64,000 nucleotides of DNA from Chloroflexota bacterium (GTDB lineage: Bacteria; Chloroflexota; Anaerolineae; Anaerolineales; UBA4823): assembly GCA_029265355.1 (NCBI GenBank), contig JAJUJL010000009.1, forward strand, positions 62,001 to 126,000, in the 5' to 3' direction. Positions within the stretch are counted from its first letter, which is position 1, and every line of letters begins with the position of its first letter. Made by a program: the position numbers and the translations under genes. The notes under the pieces are model-generated. The model saw only the letters and a program-made list of their open reading frames with translations, was not told where the DNA came from and did no database searches. This document shows positions 24,546 through 33,234 of this stretch, piece after piece.

Positions 24546-24569
24546 GCTCGTCATCAGGACGGGCTTTTT
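24546..24569 (+). terminator. intrinsic terminator of tRNA-Arg
   Basis: GCTCGTC (24546-24552) pairs with GACGGGC (24558-24564), one G-T pair, loop ATCAG, followed by TTTTT. Confidence 0.8.
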
Positions 24570-24668
24570 GATTTGTGGAGAGCCCGAAGACATCCTCCGC
24601 ACTCGAGACTTTCTCAAAACATCACGACATAAGCCGAACCTTGTCTTATTATCTATTCGCATTCCCTA

Positions 24669-24735
24669 TTGACACTCACCCTTTCCAGCGCGATAATTGG
24701 TATACCATATACCATATATTGTATATCATATACCA
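24669..24735 (+). promoter_or_regulatory. promoter and multi-site operator of the GntR gene
   Basis: TTGACA (24669-24674), 17-base spacer, GATAAT (24692-24697) form a near-consensus sigma-70 promoter. Directly after the -10 lies the perfect palindrome TGGTATACCA (24698-24707), then more ATACC/GTAT half sites up to 24735, touching the start codon. TGGTATACCA is typical of GntR/FCD operators, so self-repression from these sites is likely. A weaker similar stretch (TATCATATCTACC) lies at 25538-25550 before the transporter operon and may be a second target. Confidence 0.72.
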
Positions 24736-24736
24736 A

Positions 24737-25441
24737 ATGATAGACACTATCAATCTCGGCGTCCCTCCCAAGATCCAGCGTTCCTCGCTGCGTAGCCAAG
24801 CAGTCAATCTCCTGCGTCAGGCCATTACCAGCGGGCGCTTGCCTCCCGGTACCAAGCTGGTCGAGCGTGAAGTTGCTGAAATGCTGGGGATCAGTCGCGC
24901 CCCTGCCCGCGATGCGCTCATGGAGCTGGAAAAAGAAGGCTTGATTGAATCACGTTCTTCGGGACGACATGTCATCGAGCTTAGTGAGCGCGACATCCGC
25001 GAGTTAATGCAGGTGCGGCTAGCCCTCGAAACATTGGCTGCCGAGCTTGCAGTGGAAAACGCTTGCCCGGAAAACTGCGCTGAGCTGCAAGCCACCCTTG
25101 AAGAAATGAGCGCTGCCATCCAACGCCGCGACTACGCTTCATATGTCGCCAGCGACGTTGAGATGCACCAGATCATCTGGAAACAGTCCGGCAACCGCAA
25201 GCTGCAATCCGAGCTCAAAGCCATGATTGGTCCAATTTTCATGTTCGTGGCTGCTAATGCCGAATACTTCGATTGGAGCGAAGTGTACGATCTGCACGAA
25301 GACCTGGTTGCTGATATTCGATCTGGTGATAAAGAGGCCATCCGCCAGCATGTCCGTGTACATATGGAAAGCACCCTGCAGCGCTCTTTGAGCGCATTTC
25401 GTCGTCGTGACCAACCGGCCGAAACATCCCATTTAGATTGA
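24737..25441 (+). CDS. GntR-family transcriptional regulator, FCD subfamily
   Basis: 234 residues. Winged HTH at about residues 14-75 (SLRSQAVNLLRQAITSGRLPPG ... ISRAPARDALMELEKEGLIE has the typical FadR-like layout) and an all-helical FCD ligand domain with the metal/ligand residues in SDVEMHQIIWKQSGN and LHEDLVADIRSGD...H. FCD regulators usually bind small organic acids derived from the pathway they control. The frame is open 54 codons further upstream, but that part runs through the promoter; ATG 24737 sits right behind the operator. The long catabolic operon that begins 146 bases downstream (25588) is its likely target, with an organic acid as inducer. Confidence 0.9.
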   Translation: MIDTINLGVPPKIQRSSLRSQAVNLLRQAITSGRLPPGTKLVEREVAEMLGISRAPARDALMELEKEGLIESRSSGRHVIELSERDIRELMQVRLALETLAAELAVENACPENCAELQATLEEMSAAIQRRDYASYVASDVEMHQIIWKQSGNRKLQSELKAMIGPIFMFVAANAEYFDWSEVYDLHEDLVADIRSGDKEAIRQHVRVHMESTLQRSLSAFRRRDQPAETSHLD

Positions 25442-25587
25442 CAAGTGATTCCTCAATTAATGTCCATCTTCTCCTCTTGAGGATTTGGAAAGGAGGCCTG
25501 CAGGCAAGAACTATCCTACTCGTATCTCCCCTCTCAGTATCATATCTACCCTGGCAATTCCTTTCTCGATCCTATGGAGGATGAATA

Positions 25588-26913
25588 ATGAGCCAAAGAC
25601 TTAGCCGCCGTGACTTTCTTAAAATTGGTCTGTTCGGCATGGGCGCCGCCGCTCTCAGCCGTTGCGCTCCGCAGACCACACCGGAACCACAAGTCACCGG
25701 CCCATCTGGGACGATAGTCTGGTGGCAGCCAATCGATAACCACTACGCTGCCTTCGAATATTTTCGCAACAAGGTCCCTGATTTCCAGGCAAAATATCCC
25801 CAATTGCAGGTTGAACTGGTGGAGTATCCATTCGTTGGCTTCGAAGCCAAGTTCCTGGCAGCCTTTGCGGGGCGCGAGAATGCACCAGATATCTTTGTCG
25901 GTTTGGTAGCGCCCTGGGCCGGTTGCGTAGGTGTAGCCGATCCCATGCCCCAAGATCTTGTGGAACTGTGCGAAAATGAAATTGTCGGCGCGTTCCACAA
26001 CGTAATGAAATACCAGGGTACCTGGTACGGCTACCCCGATGGTCCCACCAATGGCTTGGGCAGCATGCTCTTCTACAACACCGAACACTTCGCCGCAGCC
26101 GGGCTGAGCAGTCCACCGCAGACGATGGATGAGCTGTACGAATATGCTAAACTGCTCGCCCAGGTGGATAGCGCCGGCAATGTCACCCGATCAGGATTCG
26201 CCCACCGTTATGATGATGCCCGCGGCGCTGGCACAGGCAGCAAGATCATCCCCTTCTTGCATGCTTTCGGTGCACGCATCTATGATTTGGAGAACAACAA
26301 GGCCGAGGGGGTGGCGAACTCTGAGGCAGCCGTTGAGGCGCTGGTATTTGCTCAGAAGTTGGTCAAGGAAAACCTCTCCAGCATCACCCTGGGCAAGCCT
26401 GAGGCCCAGTTCGCTGCCAACCAGGCCTCTATGTTCTTCCGCGAGTCCTTTATGGTAGGTTGGTTAGCGCAGAACGGCCCTGATATCAAATACGAGGTTT
26501 CACATGTACCTCGTGCAATCTCCGACGCCATGGGCGCTACAGGCGTAGTAGATTGGGCTATCATGGTCAATAAATTTAGCGAGCGCAAAGAGGCCGCCTG
26601 GGACTTCATTCGCGCTGCGGTAGCGACCAAAGAAGGCGATCTGGAAGCATCCAAGCTGAATGGCTCACCTGTCGCCTGGAAATCGAACTGGGATTCGGAA
26701 CATATGCAGAGCCGGCGCGACTACAACGCTCTCAAGTACGCTGCCGACCATTACGTGGATGCACTCTACACCCACGCCCGACACCAGGAGTTGGGAGACC
26801 GACATGCCCTGGCCGTCCAGGAGATCCTGCTGCTCCAAAAAGAACCCAAGCAAGCGCTGGATGAAGCCGCCAAGGATATGCAGGCAATCATGGACAAAGG
26901 CCCTTGCGGATAA
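25588..26913 (+). CDS. ABC transporter substrate-binding lipoprotein (sugar family 1), Tat-type signal
   Basis: Extracellular receptor of an importer. 441 residues; N-terminus has S-R-R-D-F-L-K, the twin-arginine motif, then a short hydrophobic stretch and a lipobox-like ALSRC (Cys26), so export by Tat and lipid anchoring are likely. The mature domain has the two-lobed family-1 solute-binding pattern (TIVWWQPIDN, NAPDIFVGLVAPWA, GMLFYNTEHFAAAGLSSPPQTMDELYEYAKLL, ASMFFRESFMVGW). Strong GGAGGA precedes the ATG. Two MalF/MalG-type permeases follow; no ATPase is encoded in the locus, so a shared MsmK-type ATPase elsewhere is expected. The substrate is unknown and need not be a sugar given the enzyme genes downstream. 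Confidence 0.88.
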   Translation: MSQRLSRRDFLKIGLFGMGAAALSRCAPQTTPEPQVTGPSGTIVWWQPIDNHYAAFEYFRNKVPDFQAKYPQLQVELVEYPFVGFEAKFLAAFAGRENAPDIFVGLVAPWAGCVGVADPMPQDLVELCENEIVGAFHNVMKYQGTWYGYPDGPTNGLGSMLFYNTEHFAAAGLSSPPQTMDELYEYAKLLAQVDSAGNVTRSGFAHRYDDARGAGTGSKIIPFLHAFGARIYDLENNKAEGVANSEAAVEALVFAQKLVKENLSSITLGKPEAQFAANQASMFFRESFMVGWLAQNGPDIKYEVSHVPRAISDAMGATGVVDWAIMVNKFSERKEAAWDFIRAAVATKEGDLEASKLNGSPVAWKSNWDSEHMQSRRDYNALKYAADHYVDALYTHARHQELGDRHALAVQEILLLQKEPKQALDEAAKDMQAIMDKGPCG

Positions 26914-27012
26914 ACCGCTCAATCGAGAGGAAATTAGTCATGCGCGCTGCATTGATCAGGTCGCTCCCCGCAGCATTCTCCCCATGACACTTAATTTTCT
27001 CTCCTCTATGCA

Positions 27013-27047
27013 GGGTTCCCCGGTGCAAATAATGGACCGGGGAACCC
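27013..27047 (+). other. intercistronic hairpin between binding-protein and permease genes
   Basis: GGGTTCCCCGGT (27013-27024) pairs perfectly with ACCGGGGAACCC (27036-27047) around an 11-base loop, without a U-tract. In sugar importer operons such stems commonly protect the upstream binding-protein mRNA or partially terminate, giving more receptor than permease. Confidence 0.55.
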
Positions 27048-27077
27048 AGGTAGGCCAACCTATGGAGACCAGATAAC

Positions 27078-28055
27078 ATGCCCACGGGCATAAGTCCCGC
27101 TTCTCACCCGAAACGCAATAGCATGACTCTTGCAATACGACGCATTGCGAACTATAGCACCAGCGTAATTGCCGGGCGCACTCTGGCATCTCGTGAAGCG
27201 CGCATCGCTTATCTTTTCACCTTTCCAACTTTCATCTATATAGTCATAATTTTTTTCCTACCTGCCGGCTACACGCTCTTGCTATCCACCCATACGTGGT
27301 CCATCGCCGGATTGGGGCGTTTCGTGGGCCTGGAAAATTTCCTGGAGTTGGCGCGCGATTCGCTATTTATCAAGAGTCTGCGCAACTCACTAGTTTTCAC
27401 GCTGCTAAGCGTACCCTTTACCTTGCTGTGCGGCTTGCTGGCAGCTATGGCTTTTCAATCACGGGTAAAGCTGCCGCTGCGAAATGTATTCAAAGCTGGC
27501 TATTTTATGCCCTTGATCGTCTCGTTGGTTGCTGTAGCTTTTGTATGGAAGTGGATGTTCAATCCATCGATTGGCCTGATCAACAATATTTTACGCTCCC
27601 TAAGTTTGCCAGAACAGGGATTCCTGGACGATACCAGACAGGTGCTACCATCGCTCGCTATCATGTATATTTGGGCGCGCCTGGGGTTTGCCATGGTAAT
27701 TTTCATTGCCGGGTTGGAGGGCATTTCTCAGGATTATTACGACGCCGCAGCAATCGATGGCGCCAGCCGCTGGCAGCAGTTTATCACCATAACTTTTCCA
27801 TTGCTAAACCCACAAATTATCCTGGTGCTGATCCTGGAGATGATCACCTCGCTGCGTACCTTTGACCTGCCATATATTGCCGCACAGGGTGGACCAGCCC
27901 ATTCCAGCCGCACCGTCGTGCTACACATCTATGACTCAGCCTTCCAGTATTTCCGCATGGGAACCGCTGCCGCCGGGGCAATCATCCTTTTCTGCCTCAT
28001 TCTCGCCCTTACACTGCTCCAACGTCGCCTGTTTTCTCGGCAGATCGAATACTAA
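27078..28055 (+). CDS. ABC transporter permease, MalF/UgpA type
   Basis: 325 residues with six predicted transmembrane helices after a polar N-terminus of about 45 residues, and the cytoplasmic EAA loop (residues about 215-240: DYYDAAAIDGASRWQQFITI) that docks the ATPase. Typical of the carbohydrate-uptake-1 family. GGAG at 27064-27067 supports ATG 27078; an internal ATG at 27123 lacks a site. Partner of the permease encoded ten bases downstream and of the binding protein upstream. Confidence 0.88.
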   Translation: MPTGISPASHPKRNSMTLAIRRIANYSTSVIAGRTLASREARIAYLFTFPTFIYIVIIFFLPAGYTLLLSTHTWSIAGLGRFVGLENFLELARDSLFIKSLRNSLVFTLLSVPFTLLCGLLAAMAFQSRVKLPLRNVFKAGYFMPLIVSLVAVAFVWKWMFNPSIGLINNILRSLSLPEQGFLDDTRQVLPSLAIMYIWARLGFAMVIFIAGLEGISQDYYDAAAIDGASRWQQFITITFPLLNPQIILVLILEMITSLRTFDLPYIAAQGGPAHSSRTVVLHIYDSAFQYFRMGTAAAGAIILFCLILALTLLQRRLFSRQIEY

Positions 28056-28064
28056 GGCGAAACC

Positions 28065-28970
28065 ATGGAACATCAACGCCTCCACACGCCCACCTCCATC
28101 AAGCTTCTGCTTGCCCTTCGTATCCACCTGCAAACCCGAGGCAAGCTCTCTGCATATCTGGGTAAGCTGTTTATCTTTCTAGCCGCCTCGGTGGGATTGG
28201 TGGTGATGCTTTGGCCGCTGGCCTGGACAGTGATGACTTCGCTCAAACAGCCTCAAGAGGTGCATCGTTTTCCCATCACCTGGTTTCCAGATAACTGGCT
28301 TTATTTCCAAAACTACATTGAGCTCTTCACCAGGTATCCCCTCCCACGCTGGTTGTTTAATTCGACTATATTGACTGCTACCTCGGTCATCTCGAGTTTA
28401 TTCTTCTCAGCCATATCTGGTTATGCTTTTGCCAAGCTGCGCTTCCGCGGGAAAGAGTTTCTTTTCATTTCGGTCATTGCCCTATTGATGATGCCTCCGG
28501 AAATCACCTTGATACCGCTTTATCTGATGTTCAACTGGGCAGGGCTGGTAAACACCTACCCGGGGATCATCGGCTCGAATTGGATGAGCGTGGTGGGTGT
28601 ATTCATTATGCGCCAATTCATGGAAACGATCCCGAGTGACTACATCGATGCCGCCCGCATAGACGGCGCCAATGAATTCCAGATATTTGCCCAGGTTGCC
28701 CTACCACTTACCGTGCCTGGGTTTGTCACCCTCGCAGTGCTAAAAACCATCCTGTCTTGGAATGACTTCCTATGGCCCTTGGTAATGGCGACCCGCACCG
28801 AGATGATGCCCATCACCGTCGGGATCCAGATTTTCAGCACTGCTTTCTACGTGGAATATACGCTTGTCACAGCAGGCGCAGTCATTTCCATGCTACCGCT
28901 AATCATCATGTTTCTATTCCTTCAGCGCTGGGTGATGCAATCTATGATGTTAGTTGGAATCAAAGGTTAG
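28065..28970 (+). CDS. ABC transporter permease, MalG/UgpE type
   Basis: 301 residues; six predicted membrane helices, EAA loop DAARIDGANEFQIFAQVALPL-like near residues 190-215, and the short cytoplasmic C-terminus of MalG proteins. Starts nine bases after the partner permease gene. The next gene begins four bases after its stop, tying the importer to the enzyme genes in one transcript. Confidence 0.88.
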   Translation: MEHQRLHTPTSIKLLLALRIHLQTRGKLSAYLGKLFIFLAASVGLVVMLWPLAWTVMTSLKQPQEVHRFPITWFPDNWLYFQNYIELFTRYPLPRWLFNSTILTATSVISSLFFSAISGYAFAKLRFRGKEFLFISVIALLMMPPEITLIPLYLMFNWAGLVNTYPGIIGSNWMSVVGVFIMRQFMETIPSDYIDAARIDGANEFQIFAQVALPLTVPGFVTLAVLKTILSWNDFLWPLVMATRTEMMPITVGIQIFSTAFYVEYTLVTAGAVISMLPLIIMFLFLQRWVMQSMMLVGIKG

Positions 28971-28974
28971 ACAT

Positions 28975-30096
28975 ATGGTCGAAGATTCCCGCGAATGGAG
29001 CCAGATCGAAAAACGTCATCGCGCCTTCTGGGAGTGCGCCGATATCGACCGACCCTTGATTGGATTGACCTATGAATACTATGTCGATACCGAGCTGGTA
29101 GCGGCTGCTATGGGCGACGGCGAGCTGGTTCCCGAGCACATTGACCCGCGTCCCCTGTTTGCCGAATACGACCGCGTGGCAGCTGCACGGGAGCTTGCTG
29201 GCGATGATGTCATTGCTGTCGCCGAGCCTCTCTTGGGTATTCCCTGGCTGGAAGCAATCTGCGGTTGCCGTGTACTGGTGGCAGACGGCAAGAGCCTTTG
29301 GCCTGCCCCGCCGGAAAAATCTCCCCAGCAGATCATATTTTCCCCTGATAATCCCTGGTTTCGCAAGCTACTGGAGGTCATCCAAGCAGTGGTCGAACAT
29401 GCCAATGGACGCTATGCCGTGGGATTGAGTCATCTGCGCGGCCCTTCCGATGTATTGGTTGCCTTACTCGGCTCTCAGCCCATGTTCTACGCATTTTTCG
29501 ACCAGCCGGATCAAATCCACCTGCTAGCCAACCAGGCGGCAAGCGTCTGGCAGCAGGTTGCCCAGGCTCAAACCAGCCTGGTGCCTACCTACCGCCATGG
29601 CTATGCTGTGCGCCAGTTTGGCTTATGGGCGCCACAGCGCGCTGCATGGTTGCAAGATGACACCTCCGGAATGATCTCATTGCGCCAGTACCGCCAGCTA
29701 TTCCTAGAGGCATTTCGCTCCATGTGCATCTTTCCCTATGGTGTGCTGCATTTGCATATCCCTTCAGTGCACCTGGTAGAGGCCTTCGCACGGATTCCAG
29801 GTATAAGTGCTATCAACTTGTATTTCGACTCGCAAACCCGCAGTCTTCAAGATACACTGCCCATCTTGCGAAAATTGCAAGCCCAAAAGATGCCCTTAAT
29901 CCTGGCCAAGGATGTTTACGAAGGCTTCAGTCTGGAAGAATATGCCGAGATTTTGGAGGAGCTCTCGCCGCGCGGTCTAAGCGTGCACTTGAAAGCCTCC
30001 TCACTCGAAGAAGCTCAGGCTGTCATGGATACGGTGCGTAGATGGAAAGCAGGCCTAACCAACCGTTTTAGCGCCATGCCAGGAGAAGTGGTATGA
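28975..30096 (+). CDS. URO-D-fold protein A (uroporphyrinogen decarboxylase-like), unknown reaction
   Basis: 373 residues with the layout of the uroporphyrinogen decarboxylase/cobalamin-methyltransferase superfamily: DRPLIGLTYEYY opening, AVGLSHLRGPSDVLVALLG, FFDQPDQIHLLANQAASVWQ, and a late barrel strand HLHIPSVHLVEAFARIPGI. In methyl-corrinoid transferases (MtaA/MtbA/CmuA) that strand carries H-x-C-G with the zinc cysteine; here it is H-I-P-S, so zinc-dependent methyl transfer is unlikely. True HemE residues are also absent. AAAGG precedes ATG 28975; the frame also opens at 28954 inside the permease gene. It overlaps the dehydrogenase gene by ATGA. Confidence 0.7.
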   Translation: MVEDSREWSQIEKRHRAFWECADIDRPLIGLTYEYYVDTELVAAAMGDGELVPEHIDPRPLFAEYDRVAAARELAGDDVIAVAEPLLGIPWLEAICGCRVLVADGKSLWPAPPEKSPQQIIFSPDNPWFRKLLEVIQAVVEHANGRYAVGLSHLRGPSDVLVALLGSQPMFYAFFDQPDQIHLLANQAASVWQQVAQAQTSLVPTYRHGYAVRQFGLWAPQRAAWLQDDTSGMISLRQYRQLFLEAFRSMCIFPYGVLHLHIPSVHLVEAFARIPGISAINLYFDSQTRSLQDTLPILRKLQAQKMPLILAKDVYEGFSLEEYAEILEELSPRGLSVHLKASSLEEAQAVMDTVRRWKAGLTNRFSAMPGEVV

Positions 30097-31127
30097 GTTT
30101 TATCCTGCAAGCTGTGCTGGTGGATTATGATGATGATCTGTTCATAATCCAGCCTGAAGTCCTGGTTGAGATGGAAAAAGAGTTGCTCAAGGTGGGTGCA
30201 GTATTTTCAGCCATGCAGCTCCGCACACAAACTGCGCTCCTGAATTCCGCTATGCACGCCGATCTGCTGCTGATCCAATCACTGCGTCCGCTTATCAACG
30301 CCGAAGTTATCGAAAAACTGGATCGCTGCCGGGGAATCATCCGGGTTGGTATTGGCTACGACAGTGTAGATGTATCCGCCGCTACGCGGTTGGGCATACC
30401 AGTCAGCAATGTCTTAGGCTGGTGTGATCATGAAGTTGCCGAACATGCACTAGGATTGCTGCTGGATTGCGCCAGGAGAATTTCACTAGTAGATCGCGGC
30501 GTACGCAGGGGAGAATGGTCGCGCAGGTTAGGAAGTCCCGTCAGGCGTGTGACCGGTAAGACTCTAGGCCTGGTCGGGCTTGGACGCATCGGCAGCTCGC
30601 TCGCCCACAAAGCCACAGCTTTGGGAATGCGGGTGTTGGCATATGATCCATTCCTCCCAGAGAATGAATTCAACCGCCGCGGAGCGCAGCCAGCAGCGCT
30701 GTCCGATGTGTTGGCGCAAAGCGACTTTATCAGTCTGCATGTGCCTTTCAGCGCAGCAACGTATAAATTGATCGGAGCCTCCGAAATTTCGCAGATGAAA
30801 CCCGGAGCCATAGTGATCAATACCAGCCGCGGCAGCATACTTGATGAAGCAGCCCTCTACCAGGCTTTAGCAAGCGGTCATTTGAGCGCTGCGGGGCTAG
30901 ACGTTTTCTCAGAGGAACCCCTTCCACTAGATAGTCCATTACGCCAACTGGAGAATGTTGTATTTTCGCCCCACCTGGGCAGCTACTCGCAAGAGGCAGT
31001 GGCAGAGATGTATCTGCAAAGCGCCCGCCTGGCTGCTGCCCTGTTGCAAGGCTGCTGGGTGGATACCATCGTTAACCCCCAGGTGCGGGAGCGAGCTGAG
31101 GCTCGCTGGCGCAGCCTGAAGGCATAG
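30093..31127 (+). CDS. D-isomer-specific 2-hydroxyacid dehydrogenase family (CtBP-like)
   Basis: NAD(P)-dependent oxidation/reduction at C2 of a hydroxy/keto acid. 344 residues: catalytic domain split around a Rossmann domain with GLVGLGRIGSSLA, Asp in AYDPF after strand 2 (NAD preference), catalytic Arg in NTSRGSILDE, Glu in FSEEP, and His in VVFSPHLGSYS. The pattern resembles phosphoglycerate- and C-terminal-binding-protein-like dehydrogenases. It overlaps the URO-D-like gene by four bases and precedes the aldolase, so a hydroxyacid product of the unknown pathway is probable. Confidence 0.88.
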   Translation: MSFILQAVLVDYDDDLFIIQPEVLVEMEKELLKVGAVFSAMQLRTQTALLNSAMHADLLLIQSLRPLINAEVIEKLDRCRGIIRVGIGYDSVDVSAATRLGIPVSNVLGWCDHEVAEHALGLLLDCARRISLVDRGVRRGEWSRRLGSPVRRVTGKTLGLVGLGRIGSSLAHKATALGMRVLAYDPFLPENEFNRRGAQPAALSDVLAQSDFISLHVPFSAATYKLIGASEISQMKPGAIVINTSRGSILDEAALYQALASGHLSAAGLDVFSEEPLPLDSPLRQLENVVFSPHLGSYSQEAVAEMYLQSARLAAALLQGCWVDTIVNPQVRERAEARWRSLKA

Positions 31128-31141
31128 AGAGGTGGGTGAGC

Positions 31142-31930
31142 ATGCTGTTCCCTAATCCGGTAAAAACGAGTATTCAAGAAGGTCGCCTTGCAATCGGCAC
31201 CATGATCGTCCAAGTGCGCGAAGCCGCCATCATCCAATTGTTTGCCCAGTATGGCCTCGACTTTGTCTTTATCGACATGGAGCACGGGCCCTATTCTCTC
31301 GAAACCGCTGCCGATTTGATCCAGGTGGCACGATTGGCGGGCATTACACCCCTGGTGCGGGTAGGAGAGACTCGCTACCACCAATACTCGGCGATCCTGG
31401 ATGCTGGGGCGCTGGGTATAATGACCCCCCGTGTTGAGAGCGTCGAGCAAATTCGCGCAATCAACCGCTTCATGAAATACCCTCCGGAAGGCGAGCGTGG
31501 TTTCAGCCGCTTGGCCGCCCATGTGGACTTTGCCGATATCAACTTCCACGATTATGTCATTCAAGCTAATCGCAATGTCCTCAACATTATTCAGATTGAG
31601 AGCAAGCTGGCTGTAGATCGGTTGGATGAGCTGATCGCCGAGCCAGGCGTGGATGCTGTCGTGGTAGGTGTAGATGATCTCGCCTTATCATTAAACGTAC
31701 CCGGAGAGACCCACAACGGTTTGGTAGAAGATATGCTCAGCGGTATCGTTATGGCATGTAATACTCGCGGCCTCCCCTGGGGATTGCATGTCCCGGATGT
31801 AGACCGACTCGAATATTGGATAGGACACGGTATGCGCCTGGCAATTTACTCATCCGATGTCTGGATGCTGCAGAAAGCGCTCCGTGACGACGTGCAACGC
31901 TTGCGCGGGCAGAAGCAAAGCATAATCTAA
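31142..31930 (+). CDS. HpcH/HpaI-family class II aldolase
   Basis: Cleaves 2-keto-3-deoxy or 4-hydroxy-2-oxo acids to pyruvate and an aldehyde, with a divalent metal. 262 residues: FVFIDMEHGPYSLETA (catalytic His region), VRVGE, MTPRVESVEQ (arginine for pyruvate carboxylate), metal ligands Glu in NIIQIES and Asp in GVDDLALSL. Length and motifs fit the family. ATG 31142 is favoured over GTG 31136 because AGAGGTG sits seven bases before it. With the dehydrogenase upstream, the pathway probably ends in pyruvate. Confidence 0.88.
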   Translation: MLFPNPVKTSIQEGRLAIGTMIVQVREAAIIQLFAQYGLDFVFIDMEHGPYSLETAADLIQVARLAGITPLVRVGETRYHQYSAILDAGALGIMTPRVESVEQIRAINRFMKYPPEGERGFSRLAAHVDFADINFHDYVIQANRNVLNIIQIESKLAVDRLDELIAEPGVDAVVVGVDDLALSLNVPGETHNGLVEDMLSGIVMACNTRGLPWGLHVPDVDRLEYWIGHGMRLAIYSSDVWMLQKALRDDVQRLRGQKQSII

Positions 31931-31947
31931 TCCCGATGAGGTAATAC

Positions 31948-33222
31948 ATGACCGGTTTCCCATCTTTCGAAGATAGTACCTGCGCAATCAGTGGCAAGCA
32001 GCGCGTGCGCATGGCTTTTAGCCACACCGAACCAGACCGGGTGCCAATCTGGGAGCTTGGGTTTCATAATGAAGTAGCCCGGCGCATCATGGGCAAGGAG
32101 GTCCTACTGCCAGCAGGCGGGGGGCAAACATCGCGCGCTGTCCTGTTAGCTAATGCCCAGGGTTGCAAAGCACGGCGAGAGATGATACAGCGCATCGTAA
32201 ATGACACGATGGAGTTCTACCGCTTCATGGGCTATAACCTGGTGCGGCTGCGCCCCACTGATTTCCTAACCCCCTTCGCGTTCGGCTCGGGTAATTGGGC
32301 GCCCAATGCCTTATTGGATGTGAGCATTCGTCCAGATGGCTCAAATGCCTGGATAGTGGAACACTCCTCCGGCTTTTGGTCTCGCCACGTGTACAATGAT
32401 GAGAGCGAAACATTGGCTGATGCCGACGACTGCATCAAGCAGGGTGGGCTGGCTGAGTTGCGTCGCTATATAGAATTGCTCGAAACCCGCCCGGTTGACT
32501 TGAGCATGGCACCACTCCAGGAAGCATTGGATGGCATCCGCCAGGCTGTGAGGCACCCCGCGGCCAAAGATATTTTTATATTGGGATGGGGTGATGTCTG
32601 TTACCCTGGATCCGCTGCACACGTGGCAGTTTTCTTGGAGGCGATGATTGCTGATCCAGAGCTTGTGCACCGCTACATGGAGGTCACCACCCGTGGAGTG
32701 GTAGCTCTGGTGAAGGCACAGGCGGCATTGGGTGTGGATGGTATCACTGGCGGAAACGACTGGGCTTTCAAAAGTGGACCCATGTTTTCGGTTCGCCACC
32801 TGCGCAGCCTGATTGCACCATACCTGAAACGAATTGTTGATGCCGCACACGCCTCTGGACTTCCTTACATCAAACACATCGATGGCGACATTCGTAGTCA
32901 CCTGCCGGTGCTGGTAGACGAGGTAGGTATCGATGGGCTGCATGCTATCGAACCGGAATGCCATATGGATATCTTCGCTCTCAAGCAGCACTATGCCGGG
33001 CGTCTTGTATTAATGGGTAATCTCGAATGCGATCTTCTGGTGCGCGGCAGCCCGGAGGAGATCACCTTGCAAGTAAAACATCTCATGAAGGAAGTAGCCC
33101 CCGGTGGAGGTTATATCTTCAGCACCGCCAACTCAGTTCTGATGGGCGTCCCATTGGAAAACCTGGCAGCCATGCTGACAGCTGCTCGCACCTATGGGCG
33201 CTATCCGATTCATATAGAGTGA
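31948..33222 (+). CDS. URO-D-fold protein B, unknown reaction
   Basis: 424 residues, the longest of the three URO-D-like proteins here. N-terminal GKQRVRMAFSHTEPDRVPIWE is characteristic of this branch (compare R-x-x-x-x-x-x-PDRVP). Late motifs: WAFKSGPMFSVRHLRSLIAPYLKRI and a barrel strand IKHIDGDIRSHLPVLVDEVG where methyltransferase relatives have H-x-C-G-D; the cysteine is replaced by Asp. GAIEPE-type motif present as HAIEPECHMDIFALK. So a URO-D-fold enzyme with a different metal or no metal. It is followed by the third family member. Confidence 0.75.
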   Translation: MTGFPSFEDSTCAISGKQRVRMAFSHTEPDRVPIWELGFHNEVARRIMGKEVLLPAGGGQTSRAVLLANAQGCKARREMIQRIVNDTMEFYRFMGYNLVRLRPTDFLTPFAFGSGNWAPNALLDVSIRPDGSNAWIVEHSSGFWSRHVYNDESETLADADDCIKQGGLAELRRYIELLETRPVDLSMAPLQEALDGIRQAVRHPAAKDIFILGWGDVCYPGSAAHVAVFLEAMIADPELVHRYMEVTTRGVVALVKAQAALGVDGITGGNDWAFKSGPMFSVRHLRSLIAPYLKRIVDAAHASGLPYIKHIDGDIRSHLPVLVDEVGIDGLHAIEPECHMDIFALKQHYAGRLVLMGNLECDLLVRGSPEEITLQVKHLMKEVAPGGGYIFSTANSVLMGVPLENLAAMLTAARTYGRYPIHIE

Positions 33223-33234
33223 AAGTGCGTATGT

